From JAYPUA01 sp038133845 (GTDB taxonomy: Bacteria > SAR324 > NAC60-12), in contig JAYPUA010000014.1 of the NCBI GenBank assembly GCA_038133845.1, positions 1 through 64,000 on the forward strand: DNA of 64,000 nucleotides, in the 5' to 3' direction. A model generated the notes under the pieces. The model was not told where the DNA came from and did not search any database. It saw only the letters and a list, made by a program, of their open reading frames with translations. Below are positions 12,060 to 20,957 of this stretch, piece after piece. Position 1 is the first letter of the stretch. The number at the start of each line of letters is the position of its first letter. A program made the position numbers and the translations under genes.

Positions 12060-15000
12060 TCACTGATCGGCAACCGCTTCCTCAGCCTCTGTCGTAGCCG
12101 TGCTTGCCTTCGCCGCAGATCCCTCTTCCTCCTCCTCTTCCTGTACCTCCTGAAGCAGTTCGATGTTCAGACACAGGCTCTTGAGTTCACTGATGAGGAC
12201 CTTGAAGGATTCCGGAATTCCGGTATCGCTGGTGTGCTTGCCCTTGACGATGTGCTCGTAGATTTTGTTTCGTCCTTGCACGTCGTCGGACTTGACGGTC
12301 AGCAGTTCGCGGAGCGTGTGGGCTGCGCCGTAGGCTTCCAGCGCCCAGACCTCCATCTCGCCGAAACGCTGCCCTCCAAACTGGGCCTTGCCGCCGAGAG
12401 GTTGCTGGGTCACCAGGCTGTAGGGACCGATGGAGCGAGCGTGAATCTTCTCGTCCACCAGGTGGTGAAGCTTCATGATGTAGGCGTAGCCGACGGTGAC
12501 CTTTTGCTCAAAGCGCTCCCCGGTACGTCCGTCATAGAGCCAGACCTGTCCAGACTTGGGCAGGTTGGCGAGTTCGGCCATCCGGTGAATGTCCGGCTCC
12601 TGGGCTCCATCAAAGACCGGAGTGGCCATCGGGATGCCATGTTGGTGTCTTCGGGCGAAGTCGATCACCTGCTCGTCAGGCATCTGTGCAAAGTGAGCAT
12701 CGACCTGCTCGCTCTCATAGACCTTGGAGAAGAACCCTCGCAGGTCTTGAGCAGCCTCGGCACGAGAGCTTTCCAAGGCCTCTTGAATCTTTTTGCCAAG
12801 CCCGGAGGCCACACGTCCCAGGTGGGTCTCCAGGACCTGCCCGATGTTCATTCGGCTGGGAACTCCCAGGGGGTTGAGGACGATGTCCACCGGGGTGCCA
12901 TCCTCCAGGTAGGGCATGTTCTCCGCAGGCTGGATAGTACTCACGACCCCTTTGTTTCCGTGACGCCCGGCCATCTTGTCGCCCACGCTGAGCTTGCGCT
13001 TGGTGGCGATGTAGACCTTGACCATCCGAATTACCCCCGGAGGCAGGTCATCTCCTTTGGAGACCTTCTCGCACTTGTCCTGGAAGAGGTTCTCGAGCAG
13101 ATACATCTGCTGTAGCGCGTTCCGGACAAGCGTGGCGACCTGAGTCTGGATGTTGTCCTTCCCAGAGTCGTCAACCTCCACCTGGTCCCAGCAACGCAGA
13201 GGAATGCCCTTGAGCAGCTCCTCTCCGGCCTCGTCTCCTCGGCGAGCCAGCGTTTCCCCTTGGAGGTCGGCGACCTCTCGGGCCAGCTTGCGTCCAGAGG
13301 CAAGCAGGGCGACACGTCGGGCCAGGTTGGTCTGGACGATCCTCAGCTCGTCCCGGTGGTCCTTCTCGAGGCGGGCGAGTGTCTCCGACTCGATCTGTCG
13401 AGTACGTTCGTCCCGCTCCACGCCTTCGCGGTTGAAGACGACGACATCGGTCACAACGCCCTCCATGCCCTGAGGCACCCGGAGTGACGTGTCGCGCACG
13501 TCTCCGGCCTTCTCCCCAAAGATGGCACGCAGGAGCTTCTCCTCCGGATTGAGCTGGGTCTCGCCTTTGGGAGTGACCTTGCCCACCAGGATGTCACCGG
13601 TCCGGACGTAGGTTCCGATCCGGATGATGCCGCTCTCGTCCATGTTCCGCAGAGCCTCTTCGCTGACGTTGGGGAGGTCGCGGGTGATCTCCTCTTTCCC
13701 CAGCTTGGTGTCGCGTGCCACGGTGTCGAGAACGTCAATGTGGATCGAGGTGTAGACGTCTTCGCTCAGGACTCGCTGGGAGACCATGATCGAGTCCTCG
13801 AAGTTGTATCCGTTCCACGGCATGAAGGCGATGAGCACGTTCTGCCCCAGCGCCAACTCTCCGCTCTCCGTGCTCGCTCCATCGGCGATCACGTCTCCGG
13901 CCTTGATCACGTCTCCCTTGCGCACAATTGGGCGCTGAGTGATGACGGTGTTCTGGTTGCTTCGGCGGTACTTCACCAAGTGGTAGATGTCCACGTTTGC
14001 CGGAACCACTCCGTCTTCTGCAGAGAGGTCTACCTCGGCCTGAATGACGATCCGGCCGGCATCGGCGCTATCCACGATCCCGGAGCGCTTGGCGACCACG
14101 CAGGTCCCGGAATCCACGGCGGCCTGGTGCTCCACACCCGTTCCGACCAGCGGGGCCTGAGGCCGGACCAGCGGAACCCCCTGGCGCTGCATGTTGCTGC
14201 CCATCAGAGCCCGGTTGGCATCGTCATGTTCCAGGAACGGAATCAAGCTGGCAGCGACAGAGACCAACTGCGAGGGGGAGATGTCCATGTAGTCCACCTC
14301 GTTTCGAGGCATCGTACTGAACTCGCTCCCCATGCGCACGCTCACGAAGTCCTCGGTGAAGCTGCGCTGCTCATCCATGGGCGAGTTTGCCTGGGCGATC
14401 TTGTACAGGTCTTCATCAATGGCAGAGAGGTACTCGATCTGCTCGGTCACGACCCCATCTTCCACTTTGAGATACGGAGTTTCGATGAAGCCAAACTCGT
14501 TGATCCGTCCATAGGTTGCCAGCGAAGCGATCAGGCCGATGTTCGGACCTTCCGGAGTCTCGATGGGGCAGATGCGTCCGTAGTGCGAAGAGTGCACGTC
14601 CCGGACGTCAAAGCCTGCACGCTCACGAGTCAGACCTCCCGGGCCCAAGGCGCTGAGACGACGCTTGTGCGTGATCTCGGAGAGTGGATTGGTCTGGTCC
14701 ATGAACTGGGAGAGCTGACTGGAGCCAAAGAACTCGTGGATCGCTCCGGCAACGGGCTTCGCGTTGACCAGATCGTGTAGCATCATGGTCTCTGCATCGT
14801 GCAGGGACATGCGCTCCTTGACGGTGCGCTCCATGCGGACGAGGCCGATGCGGAACTGTGTCTCCAGAAGTTCGCCAACACTCCGGACCCGGCGGTTCCC
14901 AAGGTGGTCGATGTCATCAACCTGACGTTTCGGGTTGCCCTCGCGGAGCTCCAGCAGATAGCGTACGGTCTCCACGATGTCGTTGACGGTCAAGACCTGC

Positions 15001-16292
15001 TGATCCAAGGAGTAGTCAAGCCCCAGCTTCTTGTTGATCTTCAGACGCCCGACTCGGCTGAGGCTGTAGCGGTCCTCCGTGAAGAAGAAGTTGCGGATCA
15101 TCATCTCTGCGGCATCAAGCGTCGGTGGATCCCCTGGTTTCATGCGCTTGTACAGCTCAATCTTCGCCTGATCCGGGCTTTGAACTTTGTCCGTGGCCAG
15201 GGTCTCATGCAGGGCAATGCCCACGCTCTGTGATCCGGTGAAGAGCACGGAGACGGAGTTGATGCCTCGGCTGAGCAAGGTTTGCAGCACCTCGGAGGTC
15301 AGCGGCATGTTGCACTCCGCAAGCACCTCCCCGTCCAAGGTGACATTCTTTGCCAGGATTCGTCCGTTTACCTCGTCCCAGGTCAGCGGAACCTTGTTCA
15401 CGCCTGCGGCCTCCAACTTGGAGATGACCCGCTTGTTCAGACGAGCGTTGGGCTTGACCAGCACCTCTCCCGTCTTGGGGTCGGTGATCGGGAGGAGGGT
15501 GCGCTGATCAAGCAGAGTCTCGGCGTTGAACTGCTTCCAGAAGCTCTGTGCGCCCAGGTCCTCTTCCGGGCTCAGGCCTTCCAACAGGATCTCTTCCGAG
15601 TCATAGAACTCTTCGAGGATCTGCTCTACGGTGAAACCCAATGCCTTGAGCAAGATCGTTGCGGGTAACTTGCGGCGACGGTCGATGCGGGCGTTGAGCA
15701 GGTCCTTGGAGTCAAATTCGAAATCCAGCCAGGAGCCCCGCTGTGGGATGAGCCGGGCGGAGTAGAGGACCTTCCCGCTGGCTCCGCTCTTGCCCTTGTC
15801 GTGCGTGAAGAACACGCCGGGACTTTTGTGCATCTGGCTGACGATCACCCGCTCCGTTCCATTGATGATGAACGAGCCGGTAGGAGTCATCAGCGGAATC
15901 TCGCCGAGGTAGATGTCCTGTTCCTTGATCTCTCGGATGTGCTTTTGTCCGGAACCGTCATCTTTTTCCCAGACGATCAGGCGCAACGCGACGCGGATTG
16001 GGCAGGCGTAGGTGACGCCTCGGACCCGGCACTCCTCTACGTCGTACTTGGGATCTCCCAGGCGGTAGTGGACGTACTCGAGAGTGGACATGCCGCTGAA
16101 GTCGGAGATGGGAAAGACCGAGCGGAAGACCGCTTCGAGTCCATCCCGGCGGCGTTGGTCCGGAGGGACATCTCTTTGCAAAAAGCGCTCGTAGGAATCC
16201 AGCTGAATGCGGAGCAGGTGCGGAACACCAATGGGCGGATTGATCTTTCCGAAGGAGCGCCGAATGCGATGACGGTTTTGAAGTGAGGACAT
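12060..16292 (-). CDS. rpoB: DNA-directed RNA polymerase subunit beta
   Basis: The protein has 1410 residues, about 70 more than E. coli RpoB. The rifampicin-binding region reads SSQLSQFMDQTNPLSEITHK and continues KRRLSALGPGG, which is the wild-type, sensitive pattern. The C-terminal clamp connection GGKAQFGGQRFGEMEVWALE is present, followed by an unusual acidic tail (VQEEEEEEGS and on). Upstream there are no rplJ or rplL genes; instead a long leader and a TTGACA-type promoter are found. The start is an ATG at 16292 with GGAAGAT just before it. Confidence 0.98.
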   Translation of the reverse strand: MSSLQNRHRIRRSFGKINPPIGVPHLLRIQLDSYERFLQRDVPPDQRRRDGLEAVFRSVFPISDFSGMSTLEYVHYRLGDPKYDVEECRVRGVTYACPIRVALRLIVWEKDDGSGQKHIREIKEQDIYLGEIPLMTPTGSFIINGTERVIVSQMHKSPGVFFTHDKGKSGASGKVLYSARLIPQRGSWLDFEFDSKDLLNARIDRRRKLPATILLKALGFTVEQILEEFYDSEEILLEGLSPEEDLGAQSFWKQFNAETLLDQRTLLPITDPKTGEVLVKPNARLNKRVISKLEAAGVNKVPLTWDEVNGRILAKNVTLDGEVLAECNMPLTSEVLQTLLSRGINSVSVLFTGSQSVGIALHETLATDKVQSPDQAKIELYKRMKPGDPPTLDAAEMMIRNFFFTEDRYSLSRVGRLKINKKLGLDYSLDQQVLTVNDIVETVRYLLELREGNPKRQVDDIDHLGNRRVRSVGELLETQFRIGLVRMERTVKERMSLHDAETMMLHDLVNAKPVAGAIHEFFGSSQLSQFMDQTNPLSEITHKRRLSALGPGGLTRERAGFDVRDVHSSHYGRICPIETPEGPNIGLIASLATYGRINEFGFIETPYLKVEDGVVTEQIEYLSAIDEDLYKIAQANSPMDEQRSFTEDFVSVRMGSEFSTMPRNEVDYMDISPSQLVSVAASLIPFLEHDDANRALMGSNMQRQGVPLVRPQAPLVGTGVEHQAAVDSGTCVVAKRSGIVDSADAGRIVIQAEVDLSAEDGVVPANVDIYHLVKYRRSNQNTVITQRPIVRKGDVIKAGDVIADGASTESGELALGQNVLIAFMPWNGYNFEDSIMVSQRVLSEDVYTSIHIDVLDTVARDTKLGKEEITRDLPNVSEEALRNMDESGIIRIGTYVRTGDILVGKVTPKGETQLNPEEKLLRAIFGEKAGDVRDTSLRVPQGMEGVVTDVVVFNREGVERDERTRQIESETLARLEKDHRDELRIVQTNLARRVALLASGRKLAREVADLQGETLARRGDEAGEELLKGIPLRCWDQVEVDDSGKDNIQTQVATLVRNALQQMYLLENLFQDKCEKVSKGDDLPPGVIRMVKVYIATKRKLSVGDKMAGRHGNKGVVSTIQPAENMPYLEDGTPVDIVLNPLGVPSRMNIGQVLETHLGRVASGLGKKIQEALESSRAEAAQDLRGFFSKVYESEQVDAHFAQMPDEQVIDFARRHQHGIPMATPVFDGAQEPDIHRMAELANLPKSGQVWLYDGRTGERFEQKVTVGYAYIMKLHHLVDEKIHARSIGPYSLVTQQPLGGKAQFGGQRFGEMEVWALEAYGAAHTLRELLTVKSDDVQGRNKIYEHIVKGKHTSDTGIPESFKVLISELKSLCLNIELLQEVQEEEEEEGSAAKASTATTEAEEAVADQ

Positions 16293-16653
16293 GGATCTTC
16301 CTGCGTTGGAGATGCGGTCAAAATCTCGTGAATGCCTGTTCCCAGAAACTGGCCAGACGAGCTAAAAACCAAAGGATTTTCCGTTACCGTGACAGTCTGT
16401 GTGGGGCTTGTGCCCCGAAGAACCGTACCTGAAAGCCGCTGAGGGGCGAGGTGAGGAGGGGCAGGACACCAGGGAAAGTGAGGGGTGCTTGCCGAGGTCG
16501 TGAAGCCTTATGGGCTTCCGGAAGAGTTGCGGTAAGGCGGGCGACAGTCCCTTGAAAGGTGCTGGCGAGGAAGGTGTTTGAAATCCTTGAGAGAGTTTCT
16601 TCACAGGGCGAGAAGAACGGACAGGAGGCACGGTGGCGAATAAAAACAACCAA
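16293..16653 (-). other. long 5' leader of rpoB with hairpins, no gene seen
   Basis: No convincing reading frame is seen in this stretch. On the minus strand it can form at least two local hairpins: GAAGCC/GGCTTC at 16502-16518 and GGGGC/GCCCC at 16403-16416. The leader would be about 360 nt from the predicted promoter. It could carry translational or termination control of rpoBC, which elsewhere is exerted through the rplJL leader. No match to a known RNA family is claimed. Confidence 0.45.
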
Positions 16654-16660
16654 ACATATA

Positions 16661-16689
16661 TCAATAAAACATCCGTCGACTCTTGTCAA
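16661..16689 (-). promoter_or_regulatory. predicted sigma70-type promoter for rpoBC
   Basis: On the minus strand a perfect -35 box TTGACA (16689-16684) is followed after 17 bases by TATTGA (16666-16661) within an AT-rich segment. Transcription would start near 16653. It lies in the gap between the unknown 164-residue gene and rpoB and is the best promoter match in the gap. Confidence 0.6.
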
Positions 16690-16731
16690 TGATCTTTTTT
16701 GTTTTTGCCTGATTTCCCCCCTCTGGAGGGT

Positions 16732-17226
16732 TCACAGGAGAGAGCGAGCAGAGGCGCTTCTTTGCTGGGCCTTGAGGATGGTTTGCTGAATGCGGGGGTC
16801 TTGCTGGAGGGTCTCGATGATCTGGTCGAGGTTTCGGTATTCGAGGTAACGGCAGAAGATGGAGAGGTAGAGGCGGTTGATACGGTGCTCCGGGTGAGGT
16901 GTGGCACTGAGTTCCACATCGACGATCCTGCGGGCCAGGTAGGGGATCAGCCATGGTTGACTCTCGATCTTCTTCCGGAAGGCCTCGAAGATCTCGTGGT
17001 TGAACACCTCGATCAAGGCTGTGGAGAATTCATCGCTCAGGTCTTCCGGATGAAAACCGTAATGCTCGCTCACCCGGTGCTTGAGGTGCTCCAGCATCCG
17101 CCCTTGCAGCATGTTGGTGAGCAAGTGCCCTACCGGACAGTGAGCGTCGATCTCATCCGGCAAGTCGCCGTCCAGTGAGGAGAGACACTCGTGCATCACC
17201 CGCGTGTACGGGCTGGGTTCAGTCAT
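16732..17226 (-). CDS. uncharacterised protein, 164 aa
   Basis: A soluble, mostly helical protein rich in histidine and arginine, without signal peptide or recognised domain. The start at 17226 (MTEPSPYTRV) is preferred to the upstream in-frame GTG at 17238, because GGAGG lies about 11 bases before the ATG but only one or two bases before the GTG. It is on the same strand as the lipM-ybaB-dnaX group and is followed by the rpoBC promoter. I do not recognise the family. Confidence 0.65.
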   Translation of the reverse strand: MTEPSPYTRVMHECLSSLDGDLPDEIDAHCPVGHLLTNMLQGRMLEHLKHRVSEHYGFHPEDLSDEFSTALIEVFNHEIFEAFRKKIESQPWLIPYLARRIVDVELSATPHPEHRINRLYLSIFCRYLEYRNLDQIIETLQQDPRIQQTILKAQQRSASARSLL

Positions 17227-17332
17227 GTGGTGCTTCACCTCCAGAGCCTCTGAGGAAGCTCCGGGCTGAAAGAGTTGAGAAAGTTGGGGAAGGCGCCCCT
17301 CTCAAGAAACCTAAAAATCCCACGATGAATAA

Positions 17333-18172
17333 TCAAGCCTCTCGCACTGAAGATTCCTGGCAAGCAAGAAGCGTCCCGGAAATCGAGGGAAACTCTCGAG
17401 ACTTCTCCTGAATGGCTTGAAGCTCTTCCGGGCTCCAACTCTGCTGCCTCCAACTCACCTGTAATGCGGCAGAGAGGGACTCGAGCAAGAGGGCCTCCAA
17501 CTCATCCGGAGAACAGCGGCTCAGCCCCGCACAGGTTTCCAGCGAGTGCATCTCCCGACGGAGCGTTTCCTCCTGAGCATGGGGAAAGATCTGCAGCATC
17601 AACGGGACAGGGTCTTCCACTGGAATCGAACCATGCTGCAAGAAGACCCGCTGGGGCCCTTGAGACGTCCGGACCGAGCGGACCCGTTGGGCGTTTCCGA
17701 TGAGCTTGCGGCCCTGGACCAGGATTTCGTAGGCCGAGGGGTCGGAGAAGCAGATGTGTGGCTCGCCAGAGTCCGAGGCTCGCTCGCTCTGGATCTCAGG
17801 GGCGAGCCCAAGATTTTGAAAAAATTGTTTAAATCCTTGAGCCAGAAAGCGGTAATTGTCCAGAACTCCTCCGGCAAACTGCGGATGAAGCACGGCTCCG
17901 GTGACAGAGTAGGTCAGGTCGCCTCCGTGCAACACGGCCTTCCCGCCGGTGACCCTCCGGATGACCGGGATGCCGAGTGCTTGCAGGGCGGGGCTATCGA
18001 GCAGATCGTCGAGTGGCTCATTGCGCCCCAGGGAAAGGGTTGGCCGAGTCCAGCGATAAAGGCGCAGAGTGGGAGGCGTCTCGGGAGTGCAGGCTTCCAG
18101 CAGCACGGAATCGGCGGCCATGTTGAAGCTTCCCGGACGCCGCCCATCCCGGATCAACCTCCACTCCCGCAA
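17333..18172 (-). CDS. lipoyl/octanoyl transferase of the LipM / LplA family
   Basis: The protein belongs to the biotin/lipoate-protein ligase fold. Visible motifs are NMAADSVLL (residues 17-25), RRVTGGKAVLHGGDLTYS (72-89) and the lysine motif GRKLIGNAQR (about 154-163). A cysteine in PHICFSDPSAYE (C141) sits where the catalytic cysteine of LipM octanoyltransferases is found, so octanoyl transfer from ACP is more likely than ATP-dependent lipoate ligation. Length 279 residues. It starts three bases after ybaB, at the place where recR follows in many genomes. Its role is protein lipoylation of 2-oxo-acid dehydrogenases and GcvH. Confidence 0.88.
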   Translation of the reverse strand: MREWRLIRDGRRPGSFNMAADSVLLEACTPETPPTLRLYRWTRPTLSLGRNEPLDDLLDSPALQALGIPVIRRVTGGKAVLHGGDLTYSVTGAVLHPQFAGGVLDNYRFLAQGFKQFFQNLGLAPEIQSERASDSGEPHICFSDPSAYEILVQGRKLIGNAQRVRSVRTSQGPQRVFLQHGSIPVEDPVPLMLQIFPHAQEETLRREMHSLETCAGLSRCSPDELEALLLESLSAALQVSWRQQSWSPEELQAIQEKSREFPSISGTLLACQESSVREA

Positions 18173-18175
18173 GGC

Positions 18176-18511
18176 TCAGCGTCCTCCCGGAAAGAAATTC
18201 TGCAGGTTCATTCCGCCCATCATGCCACCGAATTGCTCTCCGAGCATCTGCTTTGCGCGCTCCTGGGCCTGGCGGATGCCTTCGTTGGTTGCAGAGATGA
18301 TCAGGTCCTGCAAGGTCTCGACATCGTTGGGGTCGACGATCTCCGGGTCAATCTTCATGGACACCAACTCCATCTTTCCGTTGAAGGTCATTTGGACCAT
18401 CTCTCCTCCAACGGAGACATCAAAGGTTTCTCGGCCCATCTCTTCCTGCTTGGCCTGCATGTTGGCCGAAAGCTCCTGGGCCTTTTTCATCAGTTCATTC
18501 ATGTCAATCAT
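18176..18511 (-). CDS. ybaB: nucleoid-associated protein YbaB/EbfC family
   Basis: A 111-residue protein with the family start MIDMNELMKKAQELSANMQA and the core GGEMVQMTFNGKMELVSMKI, then the conserved DPNDVETLQDLIISATNEG. These proteins bind DNA as dimers. Its position directly after dnaX is the classical dnaX-ybaB pair found across bacteria. The C-terminus ends in a methionine/glycine-rich tail (GGMMGGMN). Confidence 0.95.
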   Translation of the reverse strand: MIDMNELMKKAQELSANMQAKQEEMGRETFDVSVGGEMVQMTFNGKMELVSMKIDPEIVDPNDVETLQDLIISATNEGIRQAQERAKQMLGEQFGGMMGGMNLQNFFPGGR

Positions 18512-18557
18512 GACGCACTCCTTGGTGCTGAGGTTAGGGAGGATGGGGAGAGGGTGC

Positions 18558-20453
18558 TCAAACCAGGCGAACCTCTACGCGACTTCCGGGGAAGAGCTGG
18601 ATCAGGGTTTGGACCAGAGGAAGGTTCTCTCCGTCGTGCAGTTTGCGGGCACGCTCGGCTTGCTCCAGGTGCTGCTGCTGCTCGCTGAGGGTTCGCCACG
18701 GACCTTCTCGACTTTCCAGAGAAACAGAAATGGGCCGTCCCGTAAAGCTCTCCGCCTCGGCTTCTACCTGTTTGAGGTGCTCTTCGGAGATCAGGCTGTT
18801 CATCCCGTCCTGTCGAAAGGAGAGCCGTAGGGCTCCGGACTCCAGCAGATCGGGGATGGCATTCCGCAAAAGCCCTCCGAGGCGTGCCGAGCGTTCGGAG
18901 ACAGCCTGAACGAATCGGACCCAGATCTCCGGGGGGGGCTCCTGTGAAGTCACCGCCTCAGTCTGAAACTCTTCGAGAGCTACCGGGCTTGGGGGAGGAG
19001 TTGGCTCTTGCACGCTTACAGGAGGAGGAGCTTGGGGCTCCTGTGAAGCGGCCGGATGCGCCTGAAGGACTGGAGAACCGGTCGTCGAGGGCGAGGGGGG
19101 AGGAGGAACCTCCGGAGATCTGGAGGGAGCGGGAGGCACTGCCTCGCGCTTGCTCACTCGAGGATCCTCTCCCTTGAGTACCGAGGTGATGGAGCGTGCA
19201 GAGGGCCCGGCAAAACTGCTCGATGTCGTGGTCGTATCTGGGGCCCCAGGGGCACGTGGAGGCATGCCCAAATTCGGTTGCGGGGAGGGAGGCGAGGGGG
19301 AAGTCCTTGAACCAACTCCCAGCCCCTGCAATTCGTGGATCAACTCCGGAAGTCCAACCAACGGCTGTACGGAGGCCAACTGCAAGATAGTCATCTCAAA
19401 ACAGATCCGAGCATAGGCGCTCTGCTTCATCCGCTCCTCCAACTCCAGCAGCAACTGAAACATCTGCTGAAGAACGTCCCCTGTCACCTTGGAGGCAAAG
19501 TTCTGGTACTGCTCCAACTCTTCTGTGGATAGATCCTGAAACACTCCGGGGGTTGGACCAAGGGACTGAACCAGCGAGATGTTTTTGACCGCCTGTAGCA
19601 GTTCGGCAAGCAGATCGTGGAGGTCGTAGCCACGGGCAAGCAGGTCCTGGAAGCTCTGGATGGCCTCCGGAGCCTGGCGGCGCAGCAGCGCTTGCAGGAG
19701 CGCAAGACGCCCCTGAGAGTCCATCCAGCCCAGCGCTTGGGCGACCTCCTCCTCGCTAGCCTCGGAACCTGCGGAGCTGAGGACCTGGTCAATTGCCGTC
19801 AGAGCGTCACGCATTCCTCCCACGGAGTGACGGGCGATCAATTCCAGCGACTTTCGGGGCAGCTGGATGCCTTCCTGAGCGACAACCTGCTCCAGGTAGT
19901 CTGCCATCTTCTGCACCGGAATTCGCAGGAAGTCGTAGCGCTGACAGCGGGAGACGATGGTCTGGGGAACTTTGTGAGGGTCGGTGGTTGCCAGGATGAA
20001 CTTGACGTGCCCGGGGGGCTCTTCCAAGGTCTTCAACAGAGCGTTGAAGGACTCCAGGGTGAGCATGTGGGCTTCATCGATGATGTACACCTTGTAGCGA
20101 CAGCGCGCCGGGGTGTAGTTGACGTTCTCCCGCAACTCCCGGATGTTTTCGATGCCTCGGTTGGAGGCTGCGTCGATCTCGAACACATCCGGAGAAGCGT
20201 TCCCGAGGATTTCGTGGCAGATGTCACAGCTCCCGCAGGGCTCGCCCTCCTCAGGAGTCAGGCAGTTCAGCGCGCGAGTGAGGATCCGGGCTGCACTGGT
20301 TTTTCCGGTTCCCCGGGAGCCGCAAAAGAGGAACGCATGCGCGACACGGTCCTGCACGAGGGCGTTGCGGAGGATTCGGGCGGTGGTTTCCTGTCCGATG
20401 AGATCGGAAAATCGGGAGGGACGCAGCTTGCGCGCCAGAACGACGTAAGCCAT
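18558..20453 (-). CDS. dnaX: DNA polymerase III subunits tau/gamma
   Basis: AAA+ clamp-loader subunit. Walker A GSRGTGKT is at residues 45-52, the zinc-binding cysteines are C64, C73, C76 and C79, and the Walker B element is IIDEAH at 124-129. A proline/serine-rich linker covers about residues 380-520, followed by a tau-type C-terminal domain, giving 631 residues. The ATG at 20453 is used; a TTG one codon earlier is possible. No A-rich slippery site for a gamma form was noticed. The SRP RNA gene ends only 15 bases upstream. Confidence 0.96.
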   Translation of the reverse strand: MAYVVLARKLRPSRFSDLIGQETTARILRNALVQDRVAHAFLFCGSRGTGKTSAARILTRALNCLTPEEGEPCGSCDICHEILGNASPDVFEIDAASNRGIENIRELRENVNYTPARCRYKVYIIDEAHMLTLESFNALLKTLEEPPGHVKFILATTDPHKVPQTIVSRCQRYDFLRIPVQKMADYLEQVVAQEGIQLPRKSLELIARHSVGGMRDALTAIDQVLSSAGSEASEEEVAQALGWMDSQGRLALLQALLRRQAPEAIQSFQDLLARGYDLHDLLAELLQAVKNISLVQSLGPTPGVFQDLSTEELEQYQNFASKVTGDVLQQMFQLLLELEERMKQSAYARICFEMTILQLASVQPLVGLPELIHELQGLGVGSRTSPSPPSPQPNLGMPPRAPGAPDTTTTSSSFAGPSARSITSVLKGEDPRVSKREAVPPAPSRSPEVPPPPSPSTTGSPVLQAHPAASQEPQAPPPVSVQEPTPPPSPVALEEFQTEAVTSQEPPPEIWVRFVQAVSERSARLGGLLRNAIPDLLESGALRLSFRQDGMNSLISEEHLKQVEAEAESFTGRPISVSLESREGPWRTLSEQQQHLEQAERARKLHDGENLPLVQTLIQLFPGSRVEVRLV

Positions 20454-20468
20454 CAACAGTCAGTGGGA

Positions 20469-20561
20469 GACCGGGTAACTGCGGCACATCTCCAAAATCT
20501 TAGTGCTGCTTCCGCTAGGACCTGACACGGTTCGAAATCTTTGATTGCGCAATCCCCGGCC
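20469..20561 (-). ncRNA. ffs: small bacterial signal recognition particle RNA (4.5S type)
   Basis: On the minus strand the SRP core reads GTCAGGTCC, a four-base loop TAGC, then GGAAGCAGCAC, which is the Ffh-binding helix 8 with its symmetric and asymmetric loops. The ends pair as GCCGGG/CCCGGT, and an inner stem TTGCG/CGCAG is also present. The length of about 93 nt suits the small SRP RNA. The loop TAGC differs from the GGAA tetraloop of E. coli. It ends 15 bases before dnaX, as the scr-dnaX order of Firmicutes but much tighter. Exact ends are inferred from pairing. Confidence 0.88.
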
Positions 20562-20642
20562 ATCAGAGCGTGCATCGAGAGTATCGAGACCGCCGGGATT
20601 CATCCTCCGGAGGCTGAAAAATCAAGGCCCTCCGGAATTGCT

Positions 20643-20671
20643 TTGCCAGTTTGTTGGGATTTGACTGGCAA
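20643..20671. repeat. perfect inverted repeat in the ffs/mscS divergent gap
   Basis: TTGCCAGT (20643-20650) and ACTGGCAA (20664-20671) are an 8-bp perfect inverted repeat with a 13-base spacer. It lies about 80 bases upstream of the SRP RNA on one side and 290 bases upstream of mscS on the other. It could be a regulator site or a hairpin; there is no T tract. The rest of 20562-20957 holds no gene that I can support. Confidence 0.4.
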
Positions 20672-20760
20672 GACCATCCCATGATCTTAACGCCCTGGCA
20701 AATCGATGCAAGCAGAATACGTGGATCGTCTGAGTTTCTGCGGATTGCGAGGTGTTCAAA

Positions 20761-20803
20761 TCTGTGAAACGTGGTTCTGTGAAACGCGGTTCCGTGTTAT
20801 GCT
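20761..20803 (+). promoter_or_regulatory. tandem 15-bp repeats and predicted promoter upstream of mscS
   Basis: TCTGTGAAACGTGGT (20761-20775) is repeated immediately as TCTGTGAAACGCGGT (20776-20790), with a third partial TCCGTG after it. The third unit runs into TGTTATGCT (20795-20803), which fits an extended -10 element (TG, one base, TATGCT). TTCTGT 17 bases upstream is only a weak -35. The repeats may be sites for an activator. Predicted transcription would leave a leader of about 150 bases before mscS. Confidence 0.4.
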
Positions 20804-20957
20804 GAGTTCCCTCAACTGCTCTTCATGCAGATCCCCGGAGGCCTCTTCCTGAAGAGGTGCTGGCTTGGGGCGGTCTTCAAGGAGCTTCGAGATAAAGTCA
20901 GGGACCCCTCAGCCTCCTGAAGAACAACAGCCCGTCCACTCGTTTTGACAAGAATCC

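Noticed and set aside
18558..20453. Programmed frameshift in dnaX for a gamma subunit
   Set aside because: No A-rich slippery heptamer was seen on the coding strand, and the frame is intact for a tau-length protein.
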